Shown here piece after piece: positions 27,346 to 35,808 of a DNA stretch of 64,000 bases (positions within the stretch are counted from its first letter, which is position 1; each line of letters begins with the position of its first letter). Location: the NCBI GenBank assembly GCA_038131595.1, contig JAYPPR010000007.1:36816-100815 (forward strand), in the 5' to 3' direction. A program made the translations under genes and the position numbers. The notes under the pieces are model-generated. The model had not been told where the DNA came from, searched no databases, and saw only the letters and a program-made list of their open reading frames with translations. The stretch comes from UBA9926 sp038131595. GTDB lineage: Bacteria > Pseudomonadota > Gammaproteobacteria > Pseudomonadales > Azotimanducaceae.

Positions 27346-27501
27346 TTAGCGTTCTGCCTTACCGACCCACACACGGCCTCTAGGGTCAAAGCGGCTCACT
27401 GAATCCTGCTCCAGCGGTACGGTCCGAACCGGCATTTCTTCTCCATACCCTGCGCATGCCAGTTCGCTTAAAGCCACACCTCGCTTCGACTCAGGACGCA
27501 T
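27346..27501 (-). CDS. Possible 51-residue small protein
   Basis: A short open frame beginning at an ATG at 27501, directly after an in-frame TAG, and ending at a TAA at 27346-27348. It starts MRPESKRGVALSELACAG and ends RVWVGKAER. Codon use looks like the neighbours' and the composition is protein-like, but there is no clear ribosome binding site and no family is recognised. It fills most of the gap between the csiV-like and sapC genes. It may be chance. Confidence 0.3.
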   Translation of the reverse strand: MRPESKRGVALSELACAGYGEEMPVRTVPLEQDSVSRFDPRGRVWVGKAER

Positions 27502-27577
27502 CTAGTCATGAAATCAGGGTGGAAAGGCGCAGGCTCAAGCAGACGCGTCATAGACGCCGGCTGCGCCCCATCGCGGG

Positions 27578-28297
27578 TTAGCTGGACCTTGACTGACGCG
27601 CGGCAATCATCCGCTTGAGGTGCCCAAGAGATAAAAGGTGGGCATAGACCCAGGCAAGTTCTCCTTTTCTGAAAATGCTGAGCGCATCGGCATCAGCAAG
27701 CGCCAATAGTTGTCGCTCGTCCACCACCCTTGCCTTGCCGAGACTCATGGCTGAGGATCCTGCCTGACCCGTGGTTGCCTTCACCTCAGACAACAATCCC
27801 AATTGATTCAAAGATTGAGCGAAGACCTTGGTGCGTTCCATTTGTTGGTGAAATTCTTTCAGAAAGTCAGCGGTCTGCTTGACGAACGGCGTAGGCTGCC
27901 CGTCCTCGAAGAGCGCATACCCCTCGCCTTTGGAAATCAAATCGCTGCCCTCATCAATACAGACGAGCGGTGCCTCGCTCTCCCCTCTGCCGATCGCAAA
28001 GGGGTACTGTCTGATAAATGCGGGAATATATTGGCCGCGCCATGCGCCGGAACTATCCACCCACTGATTCTCAGTCGCGTCCAGCCCAAATAAAACAATC
28101 GGCACCCAACCATCACTGCCCTCAACGAAGACGATCGGGTATTCGAAAGCCATCTCGGCAAATTCGACGCCCGCGCAGAGGACCGAATTAACGCGCTTGG
28201 CAAACTTAAATCGCGCCCGATCTTGTTTGATGCTTAATCCGGTATGGAGTGCCGGTGAAAGCGGCTTGGGATTCTCATAAAAGAGCATCTGCGTCAT
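27578..28297 (-). CDS. SapC family protein
   Basis: A 239-residue protein of the SapC family, first described from Campylobacter S-layer loci and common in marine gammaproteobacteria. Characteristic segments are MLFYENPKPLSPALHTGLSI, AYEYPIVF-like EMAFEYPIVFVEG, WRGQYIPAFIRQYPFAIG and the C-terminal AWVYAHLLSLGHLKRMI. The ATG at 28297 has AGGG 9 nt upstream. There is no signal peptide or membrane helix. In many genomes it sits beside tryptophan halogenase or TonB receptor genes; here it follows an MscS-type channel gene with only 11 bp between. The molecular function is unknown. Confidence 0.88.
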   Translation of the reverse strand: MTQMLFYENPKPLSPALHTGLSIKQDRARFKFAKRVNSVLCAGVEFAEMAFEYPIVFVEGSDGWVPIVLFGLDATENQWVDSSGAWRGQYIPAFIRQYPFAIGRGESEAPLVCIDEGSDLISKGEGYALFEDGQPTPFVKQTADFLKEFHQQMERTKVFAQSLNQLGLLSEVKATTGQAGSSAMSLGKARVVDERQLLALADADALSIFRKGELAWVYAHLLSLGHLKRMIAARQSRSS

Positions 28298-28308
28298 GCG
28301 ATACAACC

Positions 28309-29394
28309 CTAGCGTTGATCCAAATCTTTGCCGAGGACATCGGCCATGTGCAGCGTCTGCGTGGGGTAAGCAATCTCGGCACCGTGCTGCTCAATGATTG
28401 CCGCAATCTCTAACAAAATCGCTTGCTTGATCTCATGAAAAGCAACCCACTCAGTGGTTTTCGTGAAGGTATAAACGAAGAAATCAACGCTCGAGTCATT
28501 GAAGGCGTTAAAATTCACGATCATCGTCTTGTCCTGGGCAATCTCAGGATGGCTGACCAACATCGATTTCACACCAGCAACAATAGCCTCCATTTGATGG
28601 ATATCATCATAACGAATGCCGATCGTCTCAAAGATACGCCGGTTCAACATTCGTGAAGGGTTCTGGAGGGAAATGGTCGAAAACATCGAATTGGGAACGT
28701 ACAGCGGGCGCTGATCAAATGTTCTGATCTCCGTCAGCCGCCATCCAATCTTTACGACCGTACCCTCAATGTCTCGGTCAGGACTACGAATCCAATCACC
28801 GACCTTGAACGGTCGATCCAGGTAGATCACCAGTCCCCCAAAGAAATTGGCGAGTAAATCCTTCGCTGCAAACCCAACAGCAATCCCGCCGATTCCGCCA
28901 AAAGCCAACACGCCCGAAATACTGATGCCAAGCGTTTGCATCGCCATCAGTGCAGCCGTAATCACGATCGAAACCCGCGCTAACTTGGCGATGGCTGTGA
29001 CTGTCGTCTCATCGCCACCCATGGCGATGTAGCCCTTCTCAATCTCTTTCGCCATTCGAGTGACGAACAGCGCCACCAACAAAATCATCGCGAGATAGCG
29101 CGCCATCGCGATCACTTCGAGCTGAGCCTGGCTCTGGTGTTCTGCAATTAACTCAGCGGCGAAGGAAATGCCCACCACCCAGATCAGCCATTGCGCAGGC
29201 TTCGACACCGTCCTTAAGAAGGCGTCGTCCCACAAATTAGAGGACGCTTCGGCTCGCCTGCCCATCGCCGCAAACACTTTATGCGAGGCGAAACTGGCAA
29301 GGGCCGTCGAGAAAACCACAGCGAAGACTTGAACAACCAGTGGGTTCTGAAGCCACTGCCTTAGTGCTTCCAGCAAAGTTTCTAATAACGCCAC
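28309..29394 (-). CDS. MscS-type mechanosensitive ion channel
   Basis: A 361-residue membrane protein with about five N-terminal helices and the MscS core: FGGIGGIAVGFAAKDLLANFFGG is the pore-lining helix, followed by the beta domain (VGDWIRSPDRDIEGTVVKIG) and the C-terminal alpha-beta domain. It would release osmolytes on hypo-osmotic shock. The start is a GTG at 29394 with GGA about 9 nt before it; no better ATG exists in the frame. It lies upstream of sapC in a likely two-gene unit. Confidence 0.92.
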   Translation of the reverse strand: MALLETLLEALRQWLQNPLVVQVFAVVFSTALASFASHKVFAAMGRRAEASSNLWDDAFLRTVSKPAQWLIWVVGISFAAELIAEHQSQAQLEVIAMARYLAMILLVALFVTRMAKEIEKGYIAMGGDETTVTAIAKLARVSIVITAALMAMQTLGISISGVLAFGGIGGIAVGFAAKDLLANFFGGLVIYLDRPFKVGDWIRSPDRDIEGTVVKIGWRLTEIRTFDQRPLYVPNSMFSTISLQNPSRMLNRRIFETIGIRYDDIHQMEAIVAGVKSMLVSHPEIAQDKTMIVNFNAFNDSSVDFFVYTFTKTTEWVAFHEIKQAILLEIAAIIEQHGAEIAYPTQTLHMADVLGKDLDQR

Positions 29395-29464
29395 GGCATC
29401 TATTCCAAAAGTTGTGACATTAGCGTTGACTCAGCACGACGAAAGGCGTGCGAACGAAGGCCGC

Positions 29465-30052
29465 TTAGCGGGGCGCGCGCAGGCGAATCGGATGATAATC
29501 GACGTCCGGCGCCAGGAGCTGTTCCACCGCTTGACGGGTACCTGCAGAGACGCCTACTTGCTCAGAGGAGGCTGCCATTGCAACCGATGGGTCATCGAGC
29601 AAACCATCGAGGTCTGCCACCATGGGCGCGCTATCCATCAAATCTTCAGGGTCACTAATCGATGTATCAAGCGGATCCGGATAGTCAGTGGGTTGGCCGC
29701 CATACCAAACCACACGACTGACATCGGCCTCGCCCAGCCAGACTCGCCAAGTTTGCTCGTAATTGATGCTTCTGAGTAACGACGTAAGCCGAGCCTCACT
29801 CCCAGAGTCGATGGCTGGCGTAATCAAAACCCTGTGCCACATACCCTGACCCACTCTAGCCGTTTGCACCGCTGTAATTTGGCCGGTCAGCTCGCTCACT
29901 CGGTCCGCTTCCTTTGCGGCCAGGTCAGCTTCAGCGAAGCTTGCTAAAACCCACATCATTTTCTGCGATGCAGCATGCCCATCTTGAGGCAGACTAAACA
30001 GCAGCAATAGGGCCGCGATTTTGATCAAGTACTGAGGAGCAAATGCGGTCAT
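29465..30052 (-). CDS. Exported SPOR-like domain protein, divergent from lexA
   Basis: A 195-residue protein with a signal peptide (IKIAALLLLFSLPQDGHAA). The following 75 residues (MWVLASFAEADLAAKEADRV ... MWHRVLITPAIDSGSEARL ... TWRVWLG) have the pattern of a SPOR domain, which binds denuded septal peptidoglycan. The acidic C-terminal half (DYPDPLDTSISDPEDLMDSA) is unrecognised. The ATG at 30052 has GGAGG 6-7 nt upstream. It faces lexA across a 152-bp gap that contains two SOS boxes, so its expression may be linked to DNA damage. The SPOR call is from pattern alone. Confidence 0.65.
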   Translation of the reverse strand: MTAFAPQYLIKIAALLLLFSLPQDGHAASQKMMWVLASFAEADLAAKEADRVSELTGQITAVQTARVGQGMWHRVLITPAIDSGSEARLTSLLRSINYEQTWRVWLGEADVSRVVWYGGQPTDYPDPLDTSISDPEDLMDSAPMVADLDGLLDDPSVAMAASSEQVGVSAGTRQAVEQLLAPDVDYHPIRLRAPR

Positions 30053-30135
30053 TTTCCGCCTCCACGACAATCAGGGGAGAGCAAGCCTACATTGATCCAC
30101 CAGCAAAAATCAATTTTTAGCGAGGATTCAAAGGG

Positions 30136-30163
30136 TTGCCATTCATTCGATGCTGTATATAAT
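30136..30163 (+). promoter_or_regulatory. lexA promoter overlapping an SOS box
   Basis: TTGCCA (-35, 30136-30141) and a perfect TATAAT (-10, 30158-30163) are separated by 16 bp. The -10 is inside the first SOS box, so bound LexA would block RNA polymerase directly. Confidence 0.7.
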
Positions 30164-30168
30164 CACAG
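30153..30168. promoter_or_regulatory. SOS box 1 (LexA operator)
   Basis: CTGTATATAATCACAG fits CTG-N10-CAG with an AT-rich core. It covers the -10 of the lexA promoter and lies 101 bp from the divergent SPOR-like gene. Confidence 0.9.
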
Positions 30169-30169
30169 C

Positions 30170-30185
30170 CTGTACAAATAAACAG
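30170..30185. promoter_or_regulatory. SOS box 2 (LexA operator)
   Basis: CTGTACAAATAAACAG fits CTG-N10-CAG. It follows box 1 after a single base, so the two centres are 17 bp apart. Paired boxes upstream of lexA are the usual autoregulatory arrangement in gammaproteobacteria. Confidence 0.9.
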
Positions 30186-30204
30186 ACCCAATTGGTACAC
30201 GCCC

Positions 30205-30801
30205 ATGATCAAGCTGACCCCTCGCCAATCCGAAGTACTCGAGCTCATCAAACAGCACATCGACGACACTGGCTACCCGCCCACCCGTGCGGACATCGCT
30301 CGACAGCTGGGCTTTAAAAGCGCCAATGCCGCCGAGGAGCACTTGAAAGCGCTGGCTAGGAAGGGGGCGATCGAGATGATTCCAGGCACATCGAGAGGCA
30401 TTAAACTGCCTGAATCACGCGGGCTACCCATCGTCGGGCGCGTCGCTGCGGGTAACCCCATCCTGGCGCAAGAGCACATCGAGGATCATTGTGAAATTCC
30501 CGCCACTTTTTTTACACCGAACGCAGATTTCATGCTGATCGTTCGTGGAGACTCCATGATTGACGTTGGCATTTTCGACGGAGACCTACTCGCCGTGCAC
30601 AGCACGCAATCAGCCAATCAAGGCGACATCGTCGTTGCCCGGATCGATGATGAAGTCACCGTCAAGCGTTTTCGCAAAGGAGCGGCCCCCCATGAGGTCG
30701 TCCTCGAAGCGGAAAACCAAGATTACGATCCTATCGCTGTTGACTTAAGACAGGTCGAGTTCGCTATCGAGGGTCTCGCCGTAGGCGTTATCAGACACTA
30801 G
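30205..30801 (+). CDS. lexA: SOS response repressor LexA
   Basis: A 198-residue repressor and self-cleaving protease. The winged-helix DNA-binding domain includes ADIARQLGFKSANAAEEHLKAL (about 29-50). The cleavage site is Ala82-Gly83 in VGRVAAGNP. The catalytic serine is Ser117 in RGDSMID and the lysine is Lys154 in VTVKRF. Length and all key residues are normal. It is autoregulated by the two boxes upstream. No sulA-like gene follows, unlike in Pseudomonas; the next gene is topA, convergent, 151 bp away. Confidence 0.98.
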   Translation: MIKLTPRQSEVLELIKQHIDDTGYPPTRADIARQLGFKSANAAEEHLKALARKGAIEMIPGTSRGIKLPESRGLPIVGRVAAGNPILAQEHIEDHCEIPATFFTPNADFMLIVRGDSMIDVGIFDGDLLAVHSTQSANQGDIVVARIDDEVTVKRFRKGAAPHEVVLEAENQDYDPIAVDLRQVEFAIEGLAVGVIRH

Positions 30802-30952
30802 CGTTCTGATGGTTTGGTAGAGCGTGTAATGGCGGTAACTGATGCTTTTAGTCACTGGCCTGCTGAAACAACCCGGAGCAATTCCCTCGGTCGACTAAAG
30901 CGACCGTCACGATCGTTGGGGGCTCCAATGACCAAGAAATTAGACCAAGCAA

Positions 30953-33655
30953 TTACGCTGACTGCTTGCGTTTTGATGCAGCTCGCTTCCGTTTCGGGGC
31001 GGCTTTCGCTTTAGTCGTCACCTTCTCAATCCACTGCCCCGCTGACTCATCATAATCGGCTCGCCAACCCGAGGCTTTCCCTCGTTCAATCTCTGATGCG
31101 ACATAGTGCTGCTTTTCGATCCTCGAAAACTTGACGAGTGATCGCCTACCTTCAGGGTCACTCACTGGGGCTTTCATCAAGAACTGGTACTTGGGGTCGA
31201 TCTCATTTTGGTGAGGGAGTAACTCATCGATATAAGGTGCCCTTGTCTCTCGATTTTTTGGGAATTGACTTGCTGCGAGAAATAAACCGGCCGCGCCATC
31301 GCGCAGCAAATAGGTATCCTCGACCTTCTCGCACTGAAGCTCAGGCATCGGTACAGGATCCATTTTCGGTGGTGCCGCTTCTCCGTTACGAAGCAACTTT
31401 CTGGTGTTCTTACAAGGTTCACCCTCGACCTTTCCCGTGCACCCAAAGTATTTACCGAAGCGACCCGTTTTTAACTGCATTTCGGATCCACATTTGTCGC
31501 ACGCGAGCGTCGGGCCTTCATAGCCTTTGATCTTGAATGCCCCATCCTCGAAGGCGAAGGCTGCACAATCTGGGTTATTGCCGCAGAGATGCAGCTTCGT
31601 ATGCTCATCGAGCAAATATTCTGTCATTGCCGAATTGCATTCAGGGCAACGTCTTTTCTTCATCAGAATTCTAGATTCGGCTTCGTCATCAGCATTTGCA
31701 CTCACCACTTCGTCGCCAGGAATCAAGTTAACCGTTTGTTTACATCGCTCTTTTGGAGGTAGGTCATAACCCGAACACCCGAGAAACACGCCGGTGCTTC
31801 CCGTTCTAACGTTCATCGGCCGCTCACAAGTTGGGCAAGCGCGCTCAATCAGCGATGGTCTATTCGCGCGCATGCCATTTTCTTCATCCGCCGCTTGGTC
31901 TAACCGTGCTGAAAAATCTCCATAGAAATCATTGAGCGTCGTCAGCCAAGGAACCTCTCCGTTTGAAATCTGATCGAGCTCCTGCTCGAGCGACGCGGTG
32001 AAGCCGTAATCCAATAGATTAGGGAAGCACTCGTTGAGCCGGTCGGTAACGAGCTCGCCAATTTTCTCAGCGTAAAAGCGCCTATTTTTTAAGCTGACGT
32101 ATCCTCTATCCTGAATGGTGGAGATAATGGCCGCGAAGGTCGACGGACGGCCTATTTCCTTTTTCTCGAGCTCCCGCACCAGGGAAGCCTCCCCATACCG
32201 AGCTGGCGGCTTTGTAAAATGTTGTTTCGGTGTTAACTGTTCAAGCCGAAGGGTGTCATCGACTTTAAAATCCGGCAGCACCGGATCATCAGAGGCCTGT
32301 CCTGCCGGCGGTTGCACGCGTGTAAACCCATCAAATCGGAGAATCCGACCTCGCGTCCTCAGCTCATAGTCCAGCGCGCTCACCGTAATCGATGTACTGG
32401 TGTACTTCGCATTAGTCATCTGGCAAGCAACAAATTGGCGCCAGATCAATTCATAAAGGCGCACCGCGTCCGCTTCCTGACCACTCAATTGGGTCGCCCC
32501 GACGCGAACGTCAGTTGGACGAATGGCCTCATGGGCCTCCTGCGCCGCCTCCTTGCTGGCATAGAGACGAGGAGCGTCAGGGAGATAAGCGTCTCCGTAT
32601 GATTGCCCGATAAAATCTCGAGCCATACTAATTGCGTCCTGACTCAGATTAGTAGAGTCGGTTCGCATGTACGTGATTAGTCCTGCCTCGTAAAGCCGTT
32701 GTGCAAGCGCCATGGTTTTCTTGACCCCAAAACTCATGCGGGTGCTCGCTGCTTGCTGCAGCGTTGAGGTGATGAATGGCGGATTGGGTTTTGACTCGGT
32801 GGGTTTATCCTCGCGCGCTGAGACCACGAATGAAGCGTCTCTTAGGGCATTAAGCGCAACGTCGGTTGCCTCACCGCTCGTTGGTCTAAACGCTTTACCG
32901 GCCTGGCGGGCCACCTGAAATTCTGCCCGTTGACCTTGTCCGGAGAGATCAGCAAACACTTCCCAGTATTCCTCTGGGATGAACGCCCGAATTTCTCGCT
33001 CTCGCTCGACACATAGTTTCACGGCGACGGACTGCACCCGTCCTGCTGAGAGGCCTCGAGCAATCTTGGCCCATAGCAGTGGGCTCACCATATAGCCCAC
33101 GACTCGATCCAGAAAGCGTCTGGCCTGCTGGGCTTCCACTCGAGCCATATCCACTTCGCCCGGCTCTTTAAATGCGTCCTGGATCGCTCGTTCGGTAATT
33201 TCATTAAACACAACGCGCCGATATCGGGACTCATCTCCTCCGATGGCTTGCTGCAGGTGCCAGGCAATGGCCTCTCCCTCTCGGTCCATGTCTGTCGCGA
33301 GATAGATTTCGGGCGCGTTCTTAGCGAGCTTCTTAAGCTCAGCCACCACCTTTTCCTTCCCCGGCAGGATTTGGTAATTCGCTTTCCAACCTTTCTCTGG
33401 ATCGACCCCCATGCGCCTAACAAGCTGTTCTTTCGCTTTCTTCTTTTTATGCGCAGCTTTCTTTGCAGGGGGAAGTTTGCGGGTCGCTGCGGCCTCAGCT
33501 GCTCGCTTCTTTGGATCAACGGCAGTGCCACCCCCGCTGACCGGCAGATCTCGTATGTGGCCCACACTGGACTTCACAACAAAGTCCTTACCCAGGTATT
33601 TGTTGATCGTTTTGGCCTTTGCTGGCGATTCAACTATGACTAGCGATTTACTCAT
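30953..33655 (-). CDS. topA: DNA topoisomerase I
   Basis: A 900-residue type IA topoisomerase. The TOPRIM domain starts KSLVIVESPAKAKTINKYLG and contains ATDMDREGEAIAWHL. The active-site tyrosine is in GLITYMRTDSTNLS. C-terminal zinc fingers are visible (CPTCERPMNVRTG, CPECNSAM, LACDKCGSEMQLKTGRFGKYFGC), followed by a basic tail rich in Lys and Arg. It relaxes negative supercoils behind RNA polymerase. The region upstream of its ATG holds an 11-bp tandem repeat. Confidence 0.97.
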   Translation of the reverse strand: MSKSLVIVESPAKAKTINKYLGKDFVVKSSVGHIRDLPVSGGGTAVDPKKRAAEAAATRKLPPAKKAAHKKKKAKEQLVRRMGVDPEKGWKANYQILPGKEKVVAELKKLAKNAPEIYLATDMDREGEAIAWHLQQAIGGDESRYRRVVFNEITERAIQDAFKEPGEVDMARVEAQQARRFLDRVVGYMVSPLLWAKIARGLSAGRVQSVAVKLCVEREREIRAFIPEEYWEVFADLSGQGQRAEFQVARQAGKAFRPTSGEATDVALNALRDASFVVSAREDKPTESKPNPPFITSTLQQAASTRMSFGVKKTMALAQRLYEAGLITYMRTDSTNLSQDAISMARDFIGQSYGDAYLPDAPRLYASKEAAQEAHEAIRPTDVRVGATQLSGQEADAVRLYELIWRQFVACQMTNAKYTSTSITVSALDYELRTRGRILRFDGFTRVQPPAGQASDDPVLPDFKVDDTLRLEQLTPKQHFTKPPARYGEASLVRELEKKEIGRPSTFAAIISTIQDRGYVSLKNRRFYAEKIGELVTDRLNECFPNLLDYGFTASLEQELDQISNGEVPWLTTLNDFYGDFSARLDQAADEENGMRANRPSLIERACPTCERPMNVRTGSTGVFLGCSGYDLPPKERCKQTVNLIPGDEVVSANADDEAESRILMKKRRCPECNSAMTEYLLDEHTKLHLCGNNPDCAAFAFEDGAFKIKGYEGPTLACDKCGSEMQLKTGRFGKYFGCTGKVEGEPCKNTRKLLRNGEAAPPKMDPVPMPELQCEKVEDTYLLRDGAAGLFLAASQFPKNRETRAPYIDELLPHQNEIDPKYQFLMKAPVSDPEGRRSLVKFSRIEKQHYVASEIERGKASGWRADYDESAGQWIEKVTTKAKAAPKRKRAASKRKQSA

Positions 33656-33959
33656 CGAATCTATCTATCCCATCCTAGCTAACATCCCTGCTAGCGAATT
33701 TTTTGGTCAACTACCCTATTAACGGCGCGCCTTTAATGTTCCTCACCAACCAATGGACCGATACGCTTGTATTCCCTCTACTTGAGCGCATTGCCTGCTG
33801 TCTTCTTGCTGTCTTCTTGCTGTCTTCTTGCTGTCTTCTTGCTGCAGCCTTACCTACCTCGACCTAGTGAGCCGGGATGCTCCTCAATATTCTTTTTTAC
33901 ATCCCACCTACTGACACCATTATTCAAGTTCTCGTTGCCACTCACTGCACTCCTTGCCA
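33656..33959. other. topA upstream region
   Basis: 304 bases between topA and the downstream end of the GGCT-like gene. Apart from the 11-bp repeat described separately it holds no recognised gene; the plus-strand frame across it is low complexity (Leu/Ser rich) and runs into the GGCT-like gene antisense. The topA promoter should be here but was not identified. Confidence 0.4.
33796..33844. repeat. 11-bp tandem repeat upstream of topA
   Basis: Four perfect copies of TGCTGTCTTCT (33796-33839) plus five further bases, about 140-190 bp upstream of the topA start. The unit length equals one helical turn, so each copy presents the same face of DNA. On the topA coding strand the unit reads AGAAGACAGCA. 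Confidence 0.95.
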
Positions 33960-34319
33960 TCAACCCGACTCGTGGGGCTGAAGTTCGTAGATATACGCAG
34001 GCAAAACCTCTCCGTTTGCGACCTTCGCTGTCACTTCAACCCGTCGGTACCCGGGCCCTTCAAAGCGATCTAGTCGCTCCCAGTGCTCCACTAAATCTCT
34101 GGATCGAAACAACCACCCCGACACCTCGGGACCTTCATTGTCTAACCTGATTCCAGGGAAACCCTGCGCAGCGCCCCAACCCGCTTCAAAAAGATAGCCT
34201 CGAACCCTTGCCTGCACCCAGGTGCCCTCGAGACCGTCTAGCTGATGCTCGTTCGCGCGCCCTGGCGCCAATGTTCCATATACGAATAACTGTGTATCGA
34301 TGAGAGCAAGCTCTGTCAC
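33960..34319 (-). CDS. Gamma-glutamylcyclotransferase-like protein (AIG2/YtfP family)
   Basis: A 119-residue protein. LFVYGTLAPGRANEHQL is the substrate-loop signature YGSL/YGTL, and RLDRFEGPGYRRVEV contains the conserved glutamate that acts as general acid-base in GGCT folds. The start is a GTG at 34319. Members cleave gamma-glutamyl amines or dipeptides, but for the bacterial YtfP branch the physiological substrate is not fixed. The gene stands alone, 304 bp upstream of topA on the same strand, after a long non-coding stretch. Confidence 0.85.
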   Translation of the reverse strand: MTELALIDTQLFVYGTLAPGRANEHQLDGLEGTWVQARVRGYLFEAGWGAAQGFPGIRLDNEGPEVSGWLFRSRDLVEHWERLDRFEGPGYRRVEVTAKVANGEVLPAYIYELQPHESG

Positions 34320-35125
34320 TCCGCGCGTTACCTCGTTCCTTAATCCTCTGAAATTCCTCTGAACTTCCCCAGACCTTATTCTGTCCCTCTTCTGGCCTTG
34401 CTCTGTCCCACTCGCGGAACGCCACCGATCGACACCGCTGATGTCAGCGATCGCCTCGCCGCTCAGCCTCTCGTGATACGGTCAATCCCACAGAGCGCTC
34501 ACTACTTATGAATGACCATATGGGATGAACTCGACTGTTCCGGCCATCACCGTTTGGCCTGATCAACCCCTCGCAGTCTGCGAGCCTGCTACTCGCTAAA
34601 CACCCAATGAACGATTAGCTATTCGCTCGCGGATGTTTTCAACCCGTATACCACGAACCCTCAAAACGGTTGGGGCCCTGCCTTTCATCTCTCTCTTTAG
34701 ACGGCTTTTTCGCTGTGTGCTCCAGCCCACGCTGGCGCTATTTGAGCATTTGCCAATCCACTGGGTGGGCATTTCTAACGCATCTCACATCAAGATGACA
34801 ACCCTTGGTGGTTTGATCGAGTCGATTTCTGATCACTCAGGCGATGCTTTAGACAATGAAGACCGAGTCGTTCGATCGCCATCCCAAAACCCTCAATGGA
34901 TTGCAGATTCGGGCTCAATCCCTATCAAACCTTGGCATGAAGCCCCCAAACGCATTGTCCAAAGTGCTTTGTCTAGCGTTATCTATTAATAGCTGTCTGT
35001 TAACAGTGCCTTAATAATGACGATCTATTAACAATAGCCTGTTAGTCATGGCCTACGACGAGCGGGAAACTAGCGCAGACGCAGCGATTCTGAGGTGACT
35101 GGCCACTTGTGCTTGTCGGCCACAA
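34320..35125. other. 806-bp stretch without a supported gene
   Basis: The longest frame (34633-34989, plus) has no ribosome binding site and no protein-family look. Pieces of imperfect direct repetition occur at 34345-34410 (CCTCTGAA/TTCTGTCCC variants). The clearest structure is the 14-bp periodic array at 34983-35052 listed separately. No tRNA or recognised ncRNA was seen. Confidence 0.4.
34983..35052. repeat. Degenerate 14-bp repeat built from palindromes
   Basis: Five successive 14-bp units: CTATTAATAGCTGT, CTGTTAACAGTGCC, TTAATAATGACGAT, CTATTAACAATAGC and CTGTTAGTCATGGC. The first two contain perfect 10-bp palindromes (CTATTAATAG, CTGTTAACAG) and the fourth a CTATT-AAC-AATAG dyad. The register is held even where the sequence has drifted. 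Confidence 0.7.
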
Positions 35126-35686
35126 TTAGGTGTGCGCCTCAAGCAATGACTCAAGCTGGTCGCAGATCATCTCAACCTCTTCTGATCGACCGTTTTCTAC
35201 CCAGTAGGCGGACAGCGCTCGATTTTGCCAATCCATCGAGACTACCGATTTCGGAGCAGCCACGACGACCGAGAGCACTTCATCGACTAACTTTTCCTCG
35301 GCCTTTGATTCCGGCATTCGTTGCTCCTCGAACCAAACCATCCAATCGGCTCGCTTCACCCCTTTTTTCTTCGCAAGGGGGCTAGGAGACTCGCCTACGC
35401 GCTCTGCAAACCAGTCACAAGGTCTGTTTTTGTCATCCACTAGCTGGCCGTGCCGCGCGCGAAAGGCAACCACACTCAATTTTGGTTCGATCGGCATTCC
35501 ACTGGGCGTCTTATACTTATCTTGAATAGGCACCGGATCGAGTATCTGAGTGAGCTCAACGCCTACACCGCGTTTCATGGCGACCCTTCTCCCTTCCATT
35601 GCCTGCCTGTCTTTCGCGCTCGGCCAAAGCCGAACCATCGGCGCCAAAATAAAGAGCACGATCAATGCAACAATCCAATAAGTCAT
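35126..35686 (-). CDS. Hypothetical protein with one N-terminal membrane helix
   Basis: A 186-residue protein. The helix MTYWIVALIVLFILAPMVRLW is followed by PSAKDRQAMEGRRVAMKRGV, then a soluble domain with CDWFAERVGESPSPLAKKKG and a C-terminal DQLESLLEAH helix. GGAG lies 6 nt before the ATG. Similar short membrane-anchored proteins accompany topA in Pseudomonas, but I cannot name the family. The C-terminal domain would face the cytoplasm if the N-out orientation holds. Confidence 0.6.
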   Translation of the reverse strand: MTYWIVALIVLFILAPMVRLWPSAKDRQAMEGRRVAMKRGVGVELTQILDPVPIQDKYKTPSGMPIEPKLSVVAFRARHGQLVDDKNRPCDWFAERVGESPSPLAKKKGVKRADWMVWFEEQRMPESKAEEKLVDEVLSVVVAAPKSVVSMDWQNRALSAYWVENGRSEEVEMICDQLESLLEAHT

Positions 35687-35808
35687 CGGCTACTCCGAGC
35701 GTTTGATATTCACCTCTGAAGTATCATGATGTTTGTCAGACCTATTGTTCAAGGGTTCGCTGAGCAGTAATGTTTGCTTTAACTGTTCGTTCTCGAAGAG
35801 GGGGACTC

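Noticed and set aside
30802..30952. A sulA-like gene between lexA and topA
   Set aside because: The only frame (30814-31014) runs into topA antisense, has no ribosome binding site and no SulA features.
34633..34989. A 118-residue frame in the 34.3-35.1 kb gap
   Set aside because: No ribosome binding site, no recognisable family and composition unlike neighbours.
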